From Pseudonocardia endophytica (GTDB taxonomy: Bacteria > Actinomycetota > Actinomycetes > Mycobacteriales > Pseudonocardiaceae), in the NCBI RefSeq assembly GCF_004339565.1, contig NZ_SMFZ01000002.1, positions 3,472,001 to 3,536,000 on the forward strand: 64,000 nucleotides of DNA, in the 5' to 3' direction. Below the pieces are notes generated by a model. That model did no database searches. It was given only the letters and a program-made list of their open reading frames with translations, and was not told where the DNA came from. A program made the translations under genes and the position numbers. The number at the start of each line of letters is the position of its first letter. Positions within the stretch are counted from its first letter, which is position 1. Positions 46,988-55,199 of the stretch are shown here, in pieces.

Positions 46988-47473
46988 TCAGCCCGGGTTC
47001 GGCGGCTGGTCGACGAGCTGGGCGAGGTAGAGCTGCTCGCCGAGGCTGTCCATCAGCTCCAGGTTCGTCTCGATGTAGTCGATGTGGTGCTCCTCGTCGG
47101 CGAGGATCTCCTCGAACAGGTTCGCCGAGGTGATGTCGCCCTTCTCCCGGCACATGCGGATGCCGGGGCGCAGGCGCTCCACGACGTCGAGCTCGATCTG
47201 CAGGTCGGCCCGCAGCTGCTCGCGCACCGTCTGCCCGATGTTCAGCGTGAACAGGCGCTGGTAGTTGGGCAGGCCCTCGAGGAACAGGATGCGGTCGGTG
47301 ATCTTCTCCGCGTGCCGCATCTCGTCGATCGACTCGCTGCGGGTGTAGGAGGCCAGCTTCGTCAGGCCCCAGTTCTGCTGCATCTTCGCGTGCAGGAAGT
47401 ACTGGTTGATCGCCGTGAGCTCGCTCGTCAGCTGGTCGTTCAGCAGGGAGATGACCTCGGGGTCGCCGCGCAT
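46988..47473 (-). CDS. bfr: Bacterioferritin
   Basis: 161 residues. Ferroxidase ligands are in place: Glu in TSELTAINQYF, Glu/His in SIDEMRHAE and Glu-x-x-His in ADEEHHIDYIE; the Met of DEMRHAE is the haem-bridging residue at the dimer interface, so this is a haem-containing Bfr rather than Ftn. Twenty-four copies would store iron in the cytosol. ATG 47473. The bacterioferritin-associated ferredoxin gene lies 117 bp upstream on the same strand, giving the release partner. Confidence 0.95.
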   Translation of the reverse strand: MRGDPEVISLLNDQLTSELTAINQYFLHAKMQQNWGLTKLASYTRSESIDEMRHAEKITDRILFLEGLPNYQRLFTLNIGQTVREQLRADLQIELDVVERLRPGIRMCREKGDITSANLFEEILADEEHHIDYIETNLELMDSLGEQLYLAQLVDQPPNPG

Positions 47474-47571
47474 GGCCGTCCGTCCGATCCGTCGCCGGTG
47501 TTCAGTGTCGGCGACGACGGTAGGACAGCACCCGATCGTGTCCGTCGCTCAGGACGGACTGGGTAACGCAG

Positions 47572-47581
47572 AGGCTTACCT
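47572..47581 (+). promoter_or_regulatory. Weak iron-box half site between bfr and bfd
   Basis: AGGCTTACCT matches nine of ten bases of the right half of the DtxR/IdeR consensus, but the left half matches at only one position. The gene context (iron storage) makes control by IdeR plausible; the sequence alone does not. Confidence 0.3.
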
Positions 47582-47590
47582 GGGGGAAGG

Positions 47591-47788
47591 TCAGGCGCTG
47601 GCGGCGAGACCGTCCAGCTCGGCCGGCGCTGCGGACGTCGCCAGCAGGATCCCGAGGCGCTCGCGGCAGCTGCCGCATCCGGCGCCGGCGCCGCACGCGT
47701 CGCCGATGTCGTCGACGGACCGGGCGCCCGCGTGCACGCACGAGCGCACCTCGGACTCCGTCGCGGCGGCGCAGATGCAGGCGAACAC
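47591..47788 (-). CDS. bfd: Bacterioferritin-associated ferredoxin
   Basis: 65 residues. The [2Fe-2S] ligand set is Cys-x-Cys (FACICAA, residues 4 and 6) and Cys-x2-Cys (CGSCRERLG), spaced as in Bfd. It reduces the ferric core of bacterioferritin for iron release. GTG 47788 with GAAGG upstream. It precedes bfr; both probably respond to iron. Confidence 0.88.
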   Translation of the reverse strand: MFACICAAATESEVRSCVHAGARSVDDIGDACGAGAGCGSCRERLGILLATSAAPAELDGLAASA

Positions 47789-47883
47789 AGCGGCCCCTTC
47801 CCTGGGTGAAGGCAAACCTATGCTGACATTTGATCACCCTCAGACACAAGGATCTCCGGCGCCGGTCTCACTACGCTGTCGTC

Positions 47884-49818
47884 GTGCCCCTGGACGACTA
47901 CCGCCGCAAGCGCGACGCGCGGCGGACACCGGAACCGATCCCGGACACCGACCCGTCGGTGACCGGCGCCGGCGACCGGTTCGTGATCCAGGAGCACCAC
48001 GCCACGGCGCTGCACTGGGACCTGCGCCTGGAGCGTGACGGCGTGCTCGCGTCCTGGGCGGTGCCGAAGGGCCTGCCGACCGACACCTCGACCGTCCGGA
48101 TGGCGATCCGGACCGAGGACCACCCCATGGAGTACCTGGACTTCGCGGGCGAGATCCCGGCGGGCGAGTACGGCGGCGGCCGGATGTCGGTGTGGGACAC
48201 CGGCCGCTACGAGACCGAGAAGTGGAACGAGCGCGAGGTCGCCGTCGCGCTGCACGGCACGAAGGCGCGCGGGCGGTTCGTGCTGCTGCACCGGCCGGAC
48301 GGCAAGCGGGACACCTGGATGCTGCGCCGGATGAAGGGCGGGACGGACGAGCAGGAAGGGGAACCGCTCCCCCGCGACCTGCCGCTCGCCGTCGCGACCG
48401 AGGCGGACGCGCTGCCGGACGGCGACGGCTGGTGGCTGCAGGTGCGCTTCGGCGGGCGTCGGGTGCTCGTCCGCAGCGACGGCGGCCGGGTCACGCTGCT
48501 GGCACCGGACGGGACCGGCGGGAACCAGGAGATCGCGGTGCCGTCGTCGTTGCGCGGGTTCGGGCCGTCGCTCGGGGCGAGCGGGCACCTGCTGGACGCC
48601 GAGCTGACGACGTCCGGTGACCTGTGGATCTCCGACGTGCTGCACACCGGCGGCGAGGACGTCCGGGCGCTTCCGCTGCACGAGCGCCGGGAGCGTCTGG
48701 ACGCGCTGGCGCCGCAGGGCCCGCACTGGCGGGTGGCGCCGGTCTACCCGGACGCGGGCCCGGAGTTGCTCCAGGCCGCCGCCGCACAGGGGCTGCCCGC
48801 CGTGCTGGCGGTGGCCGAGACCTCGCCCTACCCGGAGGACACCGTGGCATCCGACGACCGCGTCGAGGTCGGCACGTCGGCCCGGAAGCGGGGCGGCCCG
48901 CTCACCGGCCACGGACGCGCGAAGCTCACGAACCCGGACAAGGTCCTCTACCCGCGCACCGGCACGACGAAGAGCGACGTCCTGGCGCACTACCTCGCCG
49001 TCGCCGACGTCATGCTGCCGCACATCGCCGACCGGGCCGTCACGATGGTCCGCTGGCCGGACGGCGTCGAGAAGCAGTCGTTCTTCGAGAAGGACGTGTC
49101 CCGGCACGCCCCGGACTGGGTGCGCACGGCCCGGGTCGGGACGCCCGGTGGACGCTCGGAGTCGGCCGACTTCCCGGTGCTGGCGAGCGCCGAGGACCTG
49201 GCGTGGGCCGCGAACCTGGCCGCGCTGGAGCTGCACGTGCCGCAGTGGCGCCTCGGCCCGCGCGACGGCAGGCACGCGCCGGACCTCGTCGTGTTCGACC
49301 TGGACCCGGGCGACGGCACGACCGTCGTGGACTGCTGCCGGGTCGCCGAGCACGTCGAGGAGCTGCTCGACGGGCACGGGCTGCGGGCGTGGCCCCGCAC
49401 GTCCGGCGGCAAGGGCCTCCAGCTCTACGTGCCGGTGACCGTGACGAAGGCGGAGCAGACCTCCGAGTTCGCGCACGAGGTCGCCGACCGGCTGGCCGCC
49501 GAGCACCCCAAGGAGATCGTCTCGGTGATGGCCAAGGCCCGGCGTCGGAACCGGGTGTTCGTGGACTGGAGCCAGAACAACCCGGCCAAGACGACGATCG
49601 CCAGCTACTCGCTGCGCGGGCGGGAGCGCCCGACCGTCGCGACGCCCGTGACCTGGGACGAGGTGCACGCCTGCCGGGAGCCCGCCGATCTGACGTTCAC
49701 GCTCGACGACCTGCCGGAACGTCTCGAGCGCCACGGCGACCTGATGGCACCCCTGCTGGACACCGAACGTTTCCCCCTTCCTCGCCGGGGGACGATCCAG
49801 GATGGGGCCCATGACTGA
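47884..49818 (+). CDS. ligD: LigD-type protein: phosphoesterase, degenerate ligase domain, polymerase
   Basis: 644 residues in the order PE-(LIG)-POL, as in Pseudomonas LigD. PE domain (1-160): QEHHATALHWDLRLE with the catalytic His/His/Asp, EYGGGRMSVWD, LHRPDGKRDTWMLR. Middle (about 165-330): laid out like an ATP-ligase nucleotidyltransferase domain, but motif I reads QVRFGGRRVLV where the adenylated Lys of KxDGxR should be, and the next motif reads LLDAELTT; ligase activity looks lost. POL domain (350-640): LTNPDKVLYP, VVFDLDPGDG with the two metal Asp and TSGGKGLQLYVPV. So it should process and extend ends but not seal. GTG 47884 is probably leaderless. No ku gene in the window. Confidence 0.9.
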   Translation: MPLDDYRRKRDARRTPEPIPDTDPSVTGAGDRFVIQEHHATALHWDLRLERDGVLASWAVPKGLPTDTSTVRMAIRTEDHPMEYLDFAGEIPAGEYGGGRMSVWDTGRYETEKWNEREVAVALHGTKARGRFVLLHRPDGKRDTWMLRRMKGGTDEQEGEPLPRDLPLAVATEADALPDGDGWWLQVRFGGRRVLVRSDGGRVTLLAPDGTGGNQEIAVPSSLRGFGPSLGASGHLLDAELTTSGDLWISDVLHTGGEDVRALPLHERRERLDALAPQGPHWRVAPVYPDAGPELLQAAAAQGLPAVLAVAETSPYPEDTVASDDRVEVGTSARKRGGPLTGHGRAKLTNPDKVLYPRTGTTKSDVLAHYLAVADVMLPHIADRAVTMVRWPDGVEKQSFFEKDVSRHAPDWVRTARVGTPGGRSESADFPVLASAEDLAWAANLAALELHVPQWRLGPRDGRHAPDLVVFDLDPGDGTTVVDCCRVAEHVEELLDGHGLRAWPRTSGGKGLQLYVPVTVTKAEQTSEFAHEVADRLAAEHPKEIVSVMAKARRRNRVFVDWSQNNPAKTTIASYSLRGRERPTVATPVTWDEVHACREPADLTFTLDDLPERLERHGDLMAPLLDTERFPLPRRGTIQDGAHD

Positions 49819-50608
49819 CCGGCACCCCTACCTCGACGGTCCCTACCCGCGCGCGTACGCCCACCGGGGCTGGCACGTCGACGATCTCGCCGGGTGCGAG
49901 AACACGCTGGCCGCGTTCGTCCGCGCCGCCGACGAGGGGCTCGGCTACGTCGAGCTGGACGTGCACCGCACGGCGGACGGGGTCGTGGTGGTGCACCACG
50001 ACCCCACGCTGGACCGCACGACGGACGGGACCGGCCGGATCGACGCGCTGCCAGTGGCCGTCGTGGCCGAGGCGTCGGTCGGCGGGCGCGAGCGGGTGCC
50101 GCGGCTCGACGACGTCCTGCGCGCGATCCCCGGGCTGCGGGTGACGATCGAGCTGAAGTCCGACGCCGTCGTCGCACCGGCGCTGGCCGTGATCGACGAG
50201 CTCGACGCGTGGGACCGCGTCTGCCTCGGCGCGTTCGACGAGTCCCGCCTGACCGCCGCCCGCGCGCAGGCCGGGCCGCGGCTGTGCACGTCGCTCGGGC
50301 AGCGGGGCGTGCTCGGGCTGCGCGGCAGGGCGTGGGCGTCGGCCGTTCCGGCGATCGGCCGGCTGGCCGGGGCCGCGCTGCCGGCGGTCGAGGGGCAGCT
50401 CGCGCAGGTTCCCGTCGGGTTCGGGCCGCTGACCGTCGTGGACCGGCGGTTCGTGACGGTCGCGCACGAGCTCGGCCGGGAGGTCCACGTCTGGACGGTG
50501 GACGACGCGGTGGAGATGAACCGGCTGCTCGACCTCGGCGTCGACGGCCTGCTCTCGGACCGCCCGGACGTGCTGCGCGACGTCGTGGCCGCCCGGTCCG
50601 TCCGGTAG
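49811..50608 (+). CDS. Glycerophosphodiester phosphodiesterase
   Basis: 265 residues. YAHRGWHVD with CENTLAAFVRAA, ELDVHRTADGVVVVHHDP and the late ELKSDAV cover the metal and base residues of GDPD TIM barrels. No signal peptide, so cytosolic. It cuts glycerophosphodiesters to glycerol-3-phosphate and an alcohol. ATG 49811 overlaps the ligD stop by 8 bp; an ATG at 49802 is also in frame. Likely co-transcribed with ligD and the following MFS gene. Confidence 0.9.
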   Translation: MTDRHPYLDGPYPRAYAHRGWHVDDLAGCENTLAAFVRAADEGLGYVELDVHRTADGVVVVHHDPTLDRTTDGTGRIDALPVAVVAEASVGGRERVPRLDDVLRAIPGLRVTIELKSDAVVAPALAVIDELDAWDRVCLGAFDESRLTAARAQAGPRLCTSLGQRGVLGLRGRAWASAVPAIGRLAGAALPAVEGQLAQVPVGFGPLTVVDRRFVTVAHELGREVHVWTVDDAVEMNRLLDLGVDGLLSDRPDVLRDVVAARSVR

Positions 50609-50664
50609 GAGAGATCCGTGATTCTGCCGACGGAACTGTCGGGGTCCGCCGTTAGGCTCGCCGC

Positions 50665-51990
50665 GTGAACGCCGTCCCCGCCGCTGCTGCCGCCGCTCCG
50701 TCCCGCGGCCGCGTCTGGGCATGGGGCATGTGGGACTGGGGCTCGTCGGCGTTCAACACGATCGTCCTGACGTTCGTGTTCTCGGTGTACCTCACGGACT
50801 CGGTCGGCAAGAACCTGCCGGAGGGGTCGCTCTCCCCGAACGCCTGGCTGTCCTGGTCGACGGCCGCTGCCGGACTGCTGATCGCCCTGATGGCGCCCGT
50901 GATCGGGCAGAGCGCGGACCGGGCGGGCCACCGCCTGCGTTCGACGGGCGTGTGGACGGCCGCCGTCGTCGTCGCGATGCTGCTGATGTTCTTCGTCCGC
51001 AACGACGACTACCACTACCTGTGGCTCGGCCTGCTGCTGCTCGGGCTGGCGTCGATCTTCTTCGAGCTCGCGCAGGTGTCCTACTTCGCGCTGCTGTCCC
51101 AGGTCTCGACGCCGGAGAACGTCGGGCGGGTGTCCGGGTTCGGCTGGGCGCTCGGGTACTTCGGCGGGATCATCCTGCTCGCCGTCTCCTACTTCGGCTT
51201 CATCGCGGACGACGGCGGGCTGCTCGGGGTGAGCACCGAGGGCGGACTGAACATCCGGATCGTCGTGCTGGTGGCCGCCGTGTGGTTCACCGTGTTCGCG
51301 CTGCCGATGTTCCTGACGCTCCCGGAGATCCGGCCGACCGGCGAGCGCACGCGCCTGGGTGTCGTCGGCTCGTACCGGGCGCTGCTGGCGAACCTGCGGG
51401 CGCTGCTGCGCGACCAGCCGCACACGGTCTACTTCCTCGGTGCGAGCGCGCTGTTCCGCGACGGGCTGAACGCGATCTTCGCGTTCGGCGGCGTGATCGC
51501 GGTGACGGTGTACGGCATGGACCCGGGAACGGTGCTGATCTTCGGTGTCGTGATCAACGTGGTGTCCGCGCTCGGCGCACTGGCCGGGGGCCGGCTGGAC
51601 GACCGGATCGGGCCCAAGGCCGTCGTCGTCGGGTCGCTGGCGGGCCTGGTGGTGGTCGGCCTGATCCTGCTGTTCGTGTCCGGCACGACGCTGTTCTGGG
51701 TGTTCGGTCTGATCCTCGGCCTGTTCGTCGGGCCGGCACAGGCGTCGTCGCGGTCCTACCTGAGCCGGCTGTGCCCGGAGGGCCAGGAGGGCCAGCTGTT
51801 CGGGCTCTACGCCACCACCGGCCGAGCCGTCTCGTTCATCTCGCCCGCGCTGATCGGCCTGTTCACGGTCATCGGCGGAGACCGGCTCGGCCTGCTCGGG
51901 ATCATCCTCGTGCTGGTCGCGGGGCTCGCGGCGGTGCTGCCGGTGCGCAAGCCGGACCATGTGCGGCCGGCGCCCGCGGTCACCGGCTGA
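50665..51990 (+). CDS. MFS transporter, UMF1/Atg22-like
   Basis: 441 residues, about 12 membrane segments. The N-terminal WDWGSSAFNTIVLTFVFSVY and the GQSADRAGHRLR loop match the bacterial UMF1 branch related to yeast vacuolar Atg22; NVGRVSGFGWALGYFGG is also diagnostic. Probable substrates are amino acids or small metabolites; not established. GTG 50665 has TAGGCT six bases before it and appears leaderless, implying its own promoter within the short gap after the GDPD gene. Confidence 0.88.
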   Translation: MNAVPAAAAAAPSRGRVWAWGMWDWGSSAFNTIVLTFVFSVYLTDSVGKNLPEGSLSPNAWLSWSTAAAGLLIALMAPVIGQSADRAGHRLRSTGVWTAAVVVAMLLMFFVRNDDYHYLWLGLLLLGLASIFFELAQVSYFALLSQVSTPENVGRVSGFGWALGYFGGIILLAVSYFGFIADDGGLLGVSTEGGLNIRIVVLVAAVWFTVFALPMFLTLPEIRPTGERTRLGVVGSYRALLANLRALLRDQPHTVYFLGASALFRDGLNAIFAFGGVIAVTVYGMDPGTVLIFGVVINVVSALGALAGGRLDDRIGPKAVVVGSLAGLVVVGLILLFVSGTTLFWVFGLILGLFVGPAQASSRSYLSRLCPEGQEGQLFGLYATTGRAVSFISPALIGLFTVIGGDRLGLLGIILVLVAGLAAVLPVRKPDHVRPAPAVTG

Positions 51991-52162
51991 GACTCCCCCG
52001 CTCGGGTGCGTGAACATCGCGCTAACGGGTGGTGAGACAGGTCACAGATGGCTGACACGTCACATCAGCGTGTGTATCGGCGGCGAACAGGGCACACTGG
52101 TTCGTCGGGCGAACGGGAGTTACCGCCGAGTACATCGGCGGTCTCGCGGGCGCCTCGCCGCC

Positions 52163-52188
52163 GGAATGACCGTGACACCACGAACGTT
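52163..52188 (+). promoter_or_regulatory. SigR/SigH-type promoter of rbpA
   Basis: GGAAT at 52163-52167 and GTT at 52186-52188 with exactly 18 bases between: the consensus for redox-stress ECF sigma factors (SigR of Streptomyces, SigH of mycobacteria). The GTT is 75 bp upstream of rbpA. In Streptomyces rbpA is a known SigR target. A small dyad ACCGCCGA/TCGGCGGT lies just upstream at 52122-52142. Confidence 0.75.
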
Positions 52189-52263
52189 ACACCTGGTGGC
52201 GCCGAAGTGACCGCCGCGGTCCGCTCGTCAGGGCCTCGGCACGAACGTACAGGAGGGTGACGC

Positions 52264-52605
52264 ATGGCCGACCGCGTACTGCGTGGCAGCCGGCTCGGAG
52301 CTGTCAGCTACGAGACCGATCGCAACCACGACCTGGCGCCGCGGCAGATGGTTCGCTATGTGTCCGACAACGGCCACGAGTTCGAGGTCCCGTTCGCCAA
52401 CGACGCCGAGCCGCCGGCCACCTGGGAGTCCCCGCAGGGTGGCGTCGGGCGCCGTGTCGACGGCAACGAGCCCGAGCAGAAGAAGGCGAAGCCCCCGCGC
52501 ACGCACTGGGACATGCTGCTCGAGCGGCGTTCCATCGCCGAGCTCGAGGAGCTGCTCGACGAGCGACTTGCGCTCCTGCGCGAGCGCCGCGCCGAGATCG
52601 CCTGA
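52264..52605 (+). CDS. rbpA: RNA polymerase-binding protein RbpA
   Basis: 113 residues, the normal length. RGSRLGAVSYETDR at the N-terminus, the beta-barrel core with VRYVSDNGHEFEVPFANDAE, the basic linker and the sigma-interaction helix PPRTHWDMLLERRSIAELEELL. It binds the RNA polymerase holoenzyme with group 1/2 sigma factors and stabilises open complexes, and is actinobacteria-specific. ATG 52264 with AGGAGG upstream. Preceded by a SigR-type promoter and followed by a strong terminator. Confidence 0.97.
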   Translation: MADRVLRGSRLGAVSYETDRNHDLAPRQMVRYVSDNGHEFEVPFANDAEPPATWESPQGGVGRRVDGNEPEQKKAKPPRTHWDMLLERRSIAELEELLDERLALLRERRAEIA

Positions 52606-52635
52606 GGCGAACCACCCGCGACGCGCCACACCACC

Positions 52636-52670
52636 ACGGAGCCGGGTCCCGCGAAGGGGCCCGGCTCCGT
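52636..52670 (+). terminator. Strong hairpin terminator after rbpA
   Basis: A 15-bp stem (ACGGAGCCGGGTCCC with its complement, one G-U pair) and a 5-base loop, 30 bp after the rbpA stop and 30 bp before the DUF885 start. Confidence 0.8.
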
Positions 52671-52700
52671 CGTGTGTGCGGCGGTGCGCATGATGGGCCG

Positions 52701-54419
52701 ATGCCCGACCTGACCCGCGACACGACCCGGCCGGTGCGCGACCTCGCCGACGACTACGTCCGCCGTCTCGCCGCGCTGGACCCGCTGCTCGCCGAGGACC
52801 TCGGGTTCTCCGACGGCCGCGACGCCCTTCCCGACCTCTCCCCCGCCGGGCAGGCCGCGATCGACGCGCTCGACCGTTCCGTGCTCGACGACCTGTCCGC
52901 GCTCGTCGGCGACGCGACGCCTGCGGACCCGGACGAGCGGCGCTGCGCCCGGCTGCTCGACGAGCGCGTCCGGGCCCGCCTGGAGATGTCCGATGCGGGC
53001 GAGCAGCTGCGCGCCGTGCACGAGCTGTTCGGCCCGGTGCCGGGCGTGCGGATGGTGTTCGCGCTGATGCCGGTCGAGACCGACGACGACTGGCACACCG
53101 TCGCGACCCGGATGGGGCGGGTGCCGGAGTCGCTCGCGCAGTACCGGTCCTCGCTCGTCGAAGGCGGGCGCCGCGGGCTGTACGCCGCGCCGCGGCAGGT
53201 GCGGCGGTTCGTCGAGCAGCTCGACGAGTGGACCCGGGACGACGACGGCCGAGGTTGGTTCGCCGGGTTCACCGGGCAGGCGGCGGTGGGCGACACGGTG
53301 CGCGCCGAGCTGGACCGCTCCGCCGCAGCCGCCACCGGCGCCGTCGCGGAGCTGCGGGACTGGCTCGCGTCGGACTACCTGCCCGCCACCGACGGCACGC
53401 CGGACGGCGTCGGCGAGGAGCGCTACCGCCGGGCCGTGCGCTACTGGAACGGCGCCGACATCGACACGGGCGAGGTCTACGAGTGGGGCTGGTCGGAGTT
53501 CCGGCGGCTGCGCGACGAGATGGTCGCCGAGGCCGGTCGCGTGCTGCCCGGATCGACCGACCCGCGAGCGGCGATGGAACACCTGGACGCCCACGGCGAC
53601 GTCGTGGCCGGCGCCGAGCCGGCCCGTGAGCGTCTGCAGCGGATGATGGACGACACCGTCGCCGATCTCGGGCGCACCCACTTCGACCTGGCCGAGCAGA
53701 TCCGGCGCGTCGAGGCGTGCGTGGCGCCGGCCGGAAGCGGGGCGGCGCCGTACTACACGATGCCGTCGCTGGACTTCTCCCGCCCGGGACGGACGTGGCT
53801 GACCCGCACCGCCGACGACCGCTACCCGATGTGGGACCTGGTCAGCACCTGGTACCACGAGGGCGTCCCGGGCCATCACCTGCAGCTGGCGCAGTGGGTG
53901 CTGCGGGCCGGCGAGCTGTCGTCGTACCAGGCCGTCGCCGGGGCGGTCAGCGCGAACCTGGAGGGGTGGGCGCTCTACGCGGAGCGGCTGATGGACGAGC
54001 TCGGGTACCACACCGACCCGGGCACCCGGCTCGGCTACCTGAACGGCCAGATGCTGCGCGCCGTGCGCGTGGTGATCGACGTCGGCATGCACCTGTCGCT
54101 GCCGATCCCGGACGACTCCCCGGTCGGCGCCGGTGAGCGCTGGACACCGGAGCTCGGACGGGAGTTCTTCGACCGGCACGTCGGAGCCCCGGAGGAGCTG
54201 GCGTCGTCGGAGCTGCTGCGCTACCTCGGCGGACCGGGCCAGGCGATCGGCTACAAGCTCGGCGAACGGGCGTGGCTGGACGGGCGGGCCGCCGCGCGTC
54301 GCGCGCACGAGGCGGACGGCCGCCCGTTCGACCTGAGGGCCTGGCACATGACGGCCCTGTCCCAGGGCTCGCTCGGCCTGGACGACCTGGCCGGAGAACT
54401 CGCCGCGATCCGGACCTGA
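52701..54419 (+). CDS. DUF885 family protein, metallopeptidase-like
   Basis: 572 residues, full length for the family. The central WYHEGVPGHHLQLAQ carries the H-E-x-x-x-x-H arrangement, and LEGWALYAERLMDELG supplies a downstream Glu, so a zinc-peptidase-like active site is likely. RLGYLNGQMLRAVRVVIDVGMH closes the domain. No signal peptide, so cytoplasmic. Substrate unknown. ATG 52701, with GATGGGCC just upstream. The stop is 3 bp from that of the opposite-strand ppm1. Confidence 0.88.
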   Translation: MPDLTRDTTRPVRDLADDYVRRLAALDPLLAEDLGFSDGRDALPDLSPAGQAAIDALDRSVLDDLSALVGDATPADPDERRCARLLDERVRARLEMSDAGEQLRAVHELFGPVPGVRMVFALMPVETDDDWHTVATRMGRVPESLAQYRSSLVEGGRRGLYAAPRQVRRFVEQLDEWTRDDDGRGWFAGFTGQAAVGDTVRAELDRSAAAATGAVAELRDWLASDYLPATDGTPDGVGEERYRRAVRYWNGADIDTGEVYEWGWSEFRRLRDEMVAEAGRVLPGSTDPRAAMEHLDAHGDVVAGAEPARERLQRMMDDTVADLGRTHFDLAEQIRRVEACVAPAGSGAAPYYTMPSLDFSRPGRTWLTRTADDRYPMWDLVSTWYHEGVPGHHLQLAQWVLRAGELSSYQAVAGAVSANLEGWALYAERLMDELGYHTDPGTRLGYLNGQMLRAVRVVIDVGMHLSLPIPDDSPVGAGERWTPELGREFFDRHVGAPEELASSELLRYLGGPGQAIGYKLGERAWLDGRAAARRAHEADGRPFDLRAWHMTALSQGSLGLDDLAGELAAIRT

Positions 54420-54422
54420 CGG

Positions 54423-55199
54423 CTAGGCGCGGACCGGGTCCTCGGCCAGGGGGTCGACCGGGTCCGGGGGCAGCTGTCGGGAGAACCTCGCCGCGGCGCC
54501 CCAGCAGGTCACCTTCCACAGCGCCTCGGCGACGATCGAGCCGTTCATCTTCGACGCGCCGCGGGTGCGCTCGGTGAACGTGATCGCGACCTCCCTGACC
54601 CGGAACCCGGCCTGCACCGCGCGCCACGCCATGTCGACCTGGAAGCAGTAGCCCTGCGACGAGACGCTGTCCAGGTGCAGTTCCTCGAGCACCTGGCGCC
54701 GGTACACGCGGTACCCGCCGGTGATGTCCCGGATCGGGACGCCGAGGGCGAGCCGCGAGTAGAGGTTGCCGCCGCGGGAGAGCAGCTTGCGGTGCGCGGG
54801 CCAGTTGACCACCCGCCCGCCGGGGACGTACCGGGAGCCGAGGACGACGTCCGCGTCGTCGATCGCGTGCAGCAGCGCGGGCAGGTCCTCCGGGGCGTGC
54901 GAGCCGTCCGCGTCCATCTCGACGACGACCTGGTGCTCGCCGCGCAGCGCGTGGCCGAACCCGGCGAGGTAGGCCGCGCCGAGCCCGCTCTTGGCCGGGC
55001 GGTGCAGCACCCTGACCCGCTCGTCGGCATCGGCCAGCGAGTCGGCGAGCCTCCCGGTGCCGTCCGGGCTCGCGTCGTCGACGACGAGGACGTCCGCCTC
55101 GGGGACGCTGGCGTGCAGACGGGCGAGGGTGGGGCCGAGGTTGTCGGCCTCCTCGTACGTCGGGATCACGACCAGTACGGGCCCCGGTGGCTCAGCCAT
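54423..55199 (-). CDS. ppm1: Polyprenol monophosphomannose synthase
   Basis: 258 residues, GT2 family. VVIPTYEEADNLG with VVDDASPDGTG, then the metal-binding MDADGSHAPEDLP and the acceptor-side LGSRYVPGGRVVNWP, GGNLYSRL and ITFTERTRGASKM. It transfers mannose from GDP-mannose to polyprenol phosphate at the cytoplasmic face, for lipoglycan and glycoprotein mannosylation. ATG 55199 overlaps the lnt gene end by 8 bp; in several actinobacteria the two are fused or adjacent. Confidence 0.93.
   Translation of the reverse strand: MAEPPGPVLVVIPTYEEADNLGPTLARLHASVPEADVLVVDDASPDGTGRLADSLADADERVRVLHRPAKSGLGAAYLAGFGHALRGEHQVVVEMDADGSHAPEDLPALLHAIDDADVVLGSRYVPGGRVVNWPAHRKLLSRGGNLYSRLALGVPIRDITGGYRVYRRQVLEELHLDSVSSQGYCFQVDMAWRAVQAGFRVREVAITFTERTRGASKMNGSIVAEALWKVTCWGAAARFSRQLPPDPVDPLAEDPVRA

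Noticed and set aside
47572..47581. Full iron box between bfr and bfd
   Set aside because: Only the right half resembles the consensus; kept only as a weak half site.
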